From an uncultured Methanobrevibacter sp. (GTDB taxonomy: Archaea; Methanobacteriota; Methanobacteria; Methanobacteriales; Methanobacteriaceae), in NCBI GenBank assembly GCA_900319985.1, contig ONQL01000002.1:6666-70665 (forward strand): a stretch of 64,000 nt of DNA, in the 5' to 3' direction. This document shows positions 59,865-64,000 of this stretch, piece after piece. The notes beneath the pieces were generated by a model, which ran no database searches, was not told the origin of the DNA, and saw only the letters and a program-made list of their open reading frames with translations. Position 1 is the stretch's first letter; each line of letters begins with the position of its first letter. Made by a program: the position numbers and the translations under genes.

Positions 59865-61877
59865 TTAATCTTTTTCATTAACATCATCAGGTTTATTGTC
59901 TTTGAAAGTGCAATTTTTGAATTCATAGCTTGAATTCTTTGAGAGTATTGCTCCACCTACTCCCCTTGCTGTGTTTCCTGTTAGTGTGGAATCAGTTATT
60001 GTTAACTTACCTTCATTGTCGAATATTGCACCACCATTAAATCCTGTGGTGTTTCCTGTTAGTGTGGATTCAGTGATTATTAACTTACCATTGTTTGTTA
60101 TTGCTCCGCCCATTCCATTTGCTGTGTTTCCTATTAGTGTGGATTCAGTGATTATTAACTTACCTCCAAGATTTATTATTGCTCCAGCCCGACCCGCTTT
60201 GTTTCCTGTTAGTGTGGATTCTATTATTGTTAAACTACCTTCTTCGTTGTGTATTGCCCCACCACCACTTTCTGAAGTATTATTTAAGAATTTACAATTT
60301 TCTATGATTATATTGAGTTTATGGTTGATTTTTATTGCTCCGCCATTGTTATTTAAGGGGTTATCGTGATTTTTGTGTGAGTGTCCGTTTTTAAATATGA
60401 TATTCTTTAGAGTGATGTTTTTTCCAGTTATGAGGAAAATTCGTGATATATCCGATCCATTGATTGTTTTTCCATTTCCATTTATAATTAGGTTGTCTAT
60501 GTCTAGTTCTATTCCACCTTCATAAAAATTTCTTTCGTATTTTTCAAAAGTTATATCATAGTCTAATATTATTTCTTTGGTGTTGCTTTCATGGATTTTT
60601 TTATCTAAATATCCGAAATCGAAACTTTCTCCTTGCGGAATAATTTTTTCATCAATTTCAACTGTACCTTCCCCATATATTATATTTTTGAGTTCTAGTG
60701 GTGATTTTCTTATGAGTATGTAATTTTGATTTAGTATGGATTTCCTTTTATCTTTTATTTGAGGATTGGTTAAAGTTAATTCACTTTTATTTATAATATT
60801 CATTGTATTGTTTGAAATATTATTTTGAAATACTGTTTTTTCTATACTGCAGAATTTTCCAGTATTACATAGTACTGATTCTTCAACATTATTTTCATTA
60901 AGTTCTCCATAAAAAATGCCTAAATTAGATTCATCACCTTCATTTAATACAATAAATTTGGATTGATTATCCTTAAAAATAGTATTATGAATTTCTAAAT
61001 AGTCATTATTTAAAATAATATCATTTGGAGATTTATTATTTGAAATTTCACAATTAAAAATCTTGAAATTACCCTCTTTGTTGTGTATTGCTCCACTATT
61101 GCTATATGCTCCTTTTGCTGTGTTTCCTACAAGTGTGGATTCCCTTATGGTTAACTCACCACCCCAGTTATGTATTGCTCCACCATCCTCTGCGGCGTTG
61201 TTGTTGAGTGTGGATTCAATGATTGATAACTCAGCACGATTGCTGATTATTTCTCCACTATATATTGCTCCACCACCATCTTCTGCCGTGTTTCCTATGA
61301 GTGAAGAATCAATTATTGTTAACTCACCCTGGTTGAATATTGCTCCACCATTTTTTTCTGCCGTGTTTCCTATGAGTGAAGAATCAATTATTGTTAACTC
61401 ACCCTGGTTGAATATTGCTCCACCATTTTTTTCTGTAAATCCGTTTTTTAGTGTGATATTTTTGATTGTGATGTTTTTTCCTGTACAGTAGAATATTCTT
61501 GTTTTGCCCCTTACATCTATAGTGTGGCCTTTACCATCAATAACTAATCCATCAACATTTATTATAATTCCATTTTCACATTTAGATTCTTCTTCACTTA
61601 AAATTATATCTGAATCTAAAACTATTTCTTTTACTCCACTGTGAATCAACTCATCTAAATATCTGAAGTTTCTATTTTTCTCATTTGGTGATGGTGCATC
61701 AATTACTTCTTCATTTACATGGGTTTCTTCGGAATCTTCAGATTTTATCTCTTCATTATCATTTTCAATGCTTTGTGTAAATGTTGGTTTATCAATAAAT
61801 TCATCAGTTACACTATTTCGAGATTCATCCTCTTTTTTAGACCCAAATACTTTTTTAACCTTATCGAAGAGACCCAT
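59865..61877 (-). CDS. Beta-helix repeat (Pmp-like) protein without signal peptide, copy 2
   Basis: About 670 residues from ATG 61877, a paralogue of 57528-59597 with the same plan: amphipathic start MGLFDKVKKVFGSKK, acidic linker, and two beta-helix halves each opening with the YLDxxIH, IDGxGxTI and RIFxxTGKNITxKN series. At least ten GGAI-type repeat units are present; two consecutive units are identical at the DNA level (75-bp duplication). No signal peptide or anchor is visible apart from the amphipathic start, which could bind the inner face of the membrane. The leader before the start is nearly the same as for copy 1. Confidence 0.8.
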   Translation of the reverse strand: MGLFDKVKKVFGSKKEDESRNSVTDEFIDKPTFTQSIENDNEEIKSEDSEETHVNEEVIDAPSPNEKNRNFRYLDELIHSGVKEIVLDSDIILSEEESKCENGIIINVDGLVIDGKGHTIDVRGKTRIFYCTGKNITIKNITLKNGFTEKNGGAIFNQGELTIIDSSLIGNTAEKNGGAIFNQGELTIIDSSLIGNTAEDGGGAIYSGEIISNRAELSIIESTLNNNAAEDGGAIHNWGGELTIRESTLVGNTAKGAYSNSGAIHNKEGNFKIFNCEISNNKSPNDIILNNDYLEIHNTIFKDNQSKFIVLNEGDESNLGIFYGELNENNVEESVLCNTGKFCSIEKTVFQNNISNNTMNIINKSELTLTNPQIKDKRKSILNQNYILIRKSPLELKNIIYGEGTVEIDEKIIPQGESFDFGYLDKKIHESNTKEIILDYDITFEKYERNFYEGGIELDIDNLIINGNGKTINGSDISRIFLITGKNITLKNIIFKNGHSHKNHDNPLNNNGGAIKINHKLNIIIENCKFLNNTSESGGGAIHNEEGSLTIIESTLTGNKAGRAGAIINLGGKLIITESTLIGNTANGMGGAITNNGKLIITESTLTGNTTGFNGGAIFDNEGKLTITDSTLTGNTARGVGGAILSKNSSYEFKNCTFKDNKPDDVNEKD
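61281..61430. repeat. Perfect 75-bp tandem duplication
   Basis: 61281-61355 and 61356-61430 are identical in every base I compared. It encodes two copies of a 25-residue beta-helix rung (GGAIFNQGELTIIDSS plus GNTAEKN) inside the copy 2 protein. Perfect identity suggests recent expansion by slippage or unequal recombination. Confidence 0.85.
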
Positions 61878-62066
61878 CATGAACACCCACAATTAATACT
61901 ATTATATAGCTACTATTAATTAAACTTATTTTTATAAAGCAATTGCTTTATACAGAAAACTTAATATTCACCCCCTAATTTGACCAATACATAATATTAA
62001 CAAACTACAACATTACATAAGGTGAACTATGTAAAAAAAAGATAGGACCACCATAAATACTGTAAT

Positions 62067-62262
62067 CTATGTTAATAAGCGGTAGCTCAAGAATGTGAAG
62101 TACAACAATAGCTCTGTAAACACATATGTAAAATTGAAAAACTGCACATATGCGCCACCCAGCATATACTGGACAATCAACATGAATTGACCAATCCAGG
62201 CATTGTTGAATAGTGAAAGAAATGGATAATTAGATTCAACATGAATGCAATGATGGCTATTT
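62067..62262 (-). pseudogene. Remnant of a membrane protein gene
   Basis: On the minus strand one frame reads LFNNAWIGQFMLIVQYMLGG, then AYVQFFNFTYVF and ends FLSYRLLT with a TAG at 62067-62069. A different frame just upstream reads AIIAFMLNLIIHFF before a stop. Both are hydrophobic helix-like and would join by one frameshift near 62207. This looks like the last one or two helices of a lost transporter or membrane enzyme; the family cannot be named. Confidence 0.35.
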
Positions 62263-62291
62263 AAAATAAGCTTGGTTTAAAAAAAGAAGGT

Positions 62292-62314
62292 TTGTAGATG
62301 GAATCCATCTACAA
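62292..62314. terminator. Perfect 10-bp hairpin after the Ig-like protein gene
   Basis: TTGTAGATGG and CCATCTACAA with a 3-nt loop (AAT), 4 nt past the stop of the 62319-62891 gene. It is followed on the minus strand by an AT-rich stretch, and an A-run precedes it on the plus strand. Likely a transcript 3'-end structure. Confidence 0.55.
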
Positions 62315-62318
62315 CAAA

Positions 62319-62891
62319 TTAACCCCTACCATTAGCAGGTTCATATTTATTGAAGTTTTCTCTTTCTTGTGCTTCACGTTCAGGAGTCATATGCCATTGA
62401 ATTTTTCCATCAGAATCATAAGTAGAATACATTCCTTCATAAGGATCATATGTTTCTGATTGGCCATTTGTTGAGCTGGAAGTTGTTTTCGCTTCAGCAA
62501 CTTTCTCTTTAATAGTCAATTTCTGTGTTGTATTATTGCCAGTGTAGTTTTCATTTCCACCATAATTTACAGTAACATTATATTTGCCTTTCTTCAAATC
62601 CAAATCAAGTTTAGCTTTACCTTTGGAATCTGTTTTAACTACATTATCAACAACAACTTTACCTTTGCTGTTGGTTACTGTAATGTTAACTATTTCATTT
62701 GATATTGGTGTTTTATTCAAATCTGTTAATTGTACAGATAGTTTTCCACCCTCATTTTGTTCCTTGTCACTTGTGATTTTGATTTTTGTTGATTCTTTAG
62801 CATGCATTGGATTTAATACAGCAAATCCAATTGCTGCTGCAATAATAACAATTATCACAACTAAAATTATGATTATGTTTTTGTTTTCCAT
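62319..62891 (-). CDS. Membrane-anchored protein with one Ig-like domain
   Basis: 190 residues from ATG 62891 (GGAGG upstream). Residues 5-28 are a hydrophobic anchor (IIIILVVIIVIIAAAIGFAVL). One bacterial Ig-like domain (about 38-130: IKITSDKEQNEGGKLSVQLTD, GKAKLDLDLKKGKYNVTVNYGG, NYTGNNTTQKLTIKEK) is followed by a Ser/Thr-rich linker and a tail (YDPYEGMYSTYDSDGKIQWH). A small exported surface protein, in keeping with the larger adhesin-like gene next to it. Confidence 0.82.
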   Translation of the reverse strand: MENKNIIIILVVIIVIIAAAIGFAVLNPMHAKESTKIKITSDKEQNEGGKLSVQLTDLNKTPISNEIVNITVTNSKGKVVVDNVVKTDSKGKAKLDLDLKKGKYNVTVNYGGNENYTGNNTTQKLTIKEKVAEAKTTSSSTNGQSETYDPYEGMYSTYDSDGKIQWHMTPEREAQERENFNKYEPANGRG

Positions 62892-63115
62892 ATTAAGTTC
62901 CTCCAAATAAACTAATACTATTTATACACAAATTAGATAATAACATTTTCGACCACCAAAACAAATACCTCAATAATCAAAAGGACAGATGAATATTTTG
63001 ATAGTTGTTTCCATAAACAGTTGAATAAGTGATCAATTATGAAAGTAAATGAATATGATTATAAAAAATAGTGCAATCCTGCAAGCAAATGTACAGGAAA
63101 AAATAAAAAAAAGTT

Positions 63116-63136
63116 GTAGGCAATGTTTCTACCTAC
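63116..63136. terminator. Short hairpin at the end of the adhesin-like gene
   Basis: GTAGG and CCTAC with an 11-nt loop overlap the stop codon; an A-run lies on the far side. Weak stem of 5 bp, so low weight. Confidence 0.3.
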
Positions 63137-64000
63137 TTAATTATTCCAAGTTTTTTGGCAGTCTTTTCGTCAACTTTTCCTGTTACTTTAAGGACCTTGT
63201 CGTTTTGGAACTCTTTTACAGCCATTTTGGTATAATCCCAATAGATGCCGTCAACCTTCAGGTAACGTCCATTGTATTCAAGATAGTATCCATTGTTTTT
63301 CAAGGCACGTTGGATTTTTTTGACGATTGCTGAGTTTTTGCTTCCTTTGGAAACTGTTTTCCACACAGACTTGACCTTAATAGTTACCTTCTTAGTCGCT
63401 TTGTTGTAGTAAGTGTTTCCTTTATAAGTTATGGTAGCCTTGTAGGTTCCGTTCTTAGCCAATTTAGTGATTTTGAAGGTAGCCTTGCCTTTGCTGTTTG
63501 TAGTGGCCTTATAGGTCTTGCCGCCGACTTTCAAGTATACTGTTGCTTTGTTTATTGCTTTATTAACATTGTTTTTCAAGACAATTGCATATTTTTTGGT
63601 TTTAGTGGTTGTCTTGAATGTTTTTGTCTTGGCTGTTATCTTAGGAGTTGCCTTTTTGACAGTAACTTTAACATCTTTGGCTGATTTGTCATATATGCTG
63701 TCACCTTTGAATGTTATTTTAGCAGTGTATGCTTTAGGAGCCAATCCTTTGGTTGAAACAGTAATCTGACCTTTTTTATCAGTAGAGTATGTTTTAGCAC
63801 CATTCAAGTCAACAGTTATATTAACCTCACTGATTGGATTGCCGTTGGCATCTTTCAAAGTGATAACAAGATTTTTGTCAACGTTATAAACTGTTGTGAC
63901 TGCAGAAGATTCAATTTCAGTAGATACTTTGCTGACAGTTACATTAACAGTGGTTGAATTTTTAGCATAGATTTCATCATCACCCACCTCAACGGTAATG
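63133..64000 (-). CDS. Adhesin-like surface protein with Ig-like repeats and C-terminal PG-binding domain (partial)
   Basis: The frame is open to the right edge, so the N-terminus lies outside; at least 289 residues are present. Three Ig-like units can be seen (for example VVTTVYNVDKNLVITLKDANGNP-like strand order, VTVKKATPKITAKTKTFK, KATVYLKVGGKTYKATTNSKGKA). The C-terminal 65 residues form a peptidoglycan-binding-like helical domain: SKNSAIVKKIQRALKNNGYYL, KVDGIYWDYTKMAVKEFQNDK, TGKVDEKTAKKLGI. This domain could attach the protein to the pseudomurein wall. Lys- and Thr-rich. Typical of Methanobrevibacter adhesin-like proteins. Confidence 0.85.
   Translation of the reverse strand, partial: ITVEVGDDEIYAKNSTTVNVTVSKVSTEIESSAVTTVYNVDKNLVITLKDANGNPISEVNITVDLNGAKTYSTDKKGQITVSTKGLAPKAYTAKITFKGDSIYDKSAKDVKVTVKKATPKITAKTKTFKTTTKTKKYAIVLKNNVNKAINKATVYLKVGGKTYKATTNSKGKATFKITKLAKNGTYKATITYKGNTYYNKATKKVTIKVKSVWKTVSKGSKNSAIVKKIQRALKNNGYYLEYNGRYLKVDGIYWDYTKMAVKEFQNDKVLKVTGKVDEKTAKKLGIIK

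Larger units (their letters stand above)
61878..62318. other. Intergenic region with decayed membrane gene and terminal hairpin
   Basis: 441 bp between copy 2 of the beta-helix gene and the Ig-like membrane protein. It holds the putative membrane-protein remnant (62067-62262) and the hairpin at 62292-62314. The part 61893-62060 shows only AT-rich sequence and a short AAAGCAATTGCTTT palindrome (around 61937-61950). Confidence 0.55.

Noticed and set aside
59971..61491. Long plus-strand frames opposite the beta-helix genes
   Set aside because: They are Pro/Ser/Val-rich mirror frames created by the repeat composition of the real minus-strand genes.

Overview
The window looks like the chromosome of a gut-type methanogenic archaeon of the order Methanobacteriales, most likely Methanobrevibacter or a close relative. 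The DNA is AT-rich. Information-processing genes are archaeal (ribosomal protein S8e, archaeal PheS with winged-helix N-terminus, archaeal GltX, short archaeal PurA). The C-terminal piece of family B DNA polymerase is a separate gene, as known from Methanothermobacter. There is a DUF2121/connectase gene, and adhesin-like proteins with beta-helix or Ig-like repeats, one ending in a peptidoglycan-binding-type domain. Many genes use GGTGA-type ribosome binding sites. I found no tRNA or rRNA gene, CRISPR array or intact insertion sequence.

Layout. 0-5.4 kb: partial radical SAM gene, stand-alone Cas4-like nuclease, a membrane-anchored SNase-fold protein lacking most catalytic residues, RDD protein, hypE, rps8e and small acidic proteins. 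5.5-9.3 kb: a DNA replication/repair and translation block (split polB C-terminus, HAD phosphatase, ExoIII-family nuclease resembling Mth212, pheS). 9.4-12.9 kb: small redox genes, including a frameshifted flavodoxin, and a TetR regulator with two palindromic operators flanking its TATA box. 12.9-21.3 kb: CitG-like transferase, hemB, aroC, MBL hydrolase, connectase, ADP-forming acyl-CoA synthetase, DUF447.

21.3-32.7 kb is the most interesting part. An operon of an EgtC/YafJ-like class II amidotransferase and two unrelated glutamate-cysteine-ligase-like enzymes sits next to a substrate-binding lipoprotein/secreted protein, a methyltransferase, a ThiS/MoaD-like sulfur carrier, a three-cysteine LarE-type sulfur transferase, a ThiF/HesA-type adenylyltransferase and fdhD. 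A palindrome with core TAACAATTGTTA recurs here. In three separate minus-strand transcription units its centre lies about 30-31 nt before the start codon and it overlaps or abuts a TATA-like element. This suggests one regulon for sulfur transfer and gamma-glutamyl chemistry. An orphan UvrA-like ABC protein follows.

32.7-53.5 kb: purA; a signalling module (two tandem HisKA_2 histidine kinases, a receiver protein, and a receiver-membrane-glycosyltransferase fusion broken by a frameshift and an in-frame TGA); DUF6882/DUF6891 proteins; dapL; an acidic membrane protein; gltX; TPR protein; aldo/keto reductase; methyltransferase; and a stress set of hcp, cupin and a 38-residue rubredoxin.

53.6-64 kb is accessory and decaying: a truncated trmB copy before an intact trmB-family gene, a type I restriction remnant in which an hsdR 5' end runs into a half-length hsdS, DUF1802, two large beta-helix repeat proteins without signal peptides, a small membrane-protein remnant and Ig-like surface proteins. 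Several broken genes carry single-base indels in short A or C runs, so either active decay or residual assembly error must be considered.
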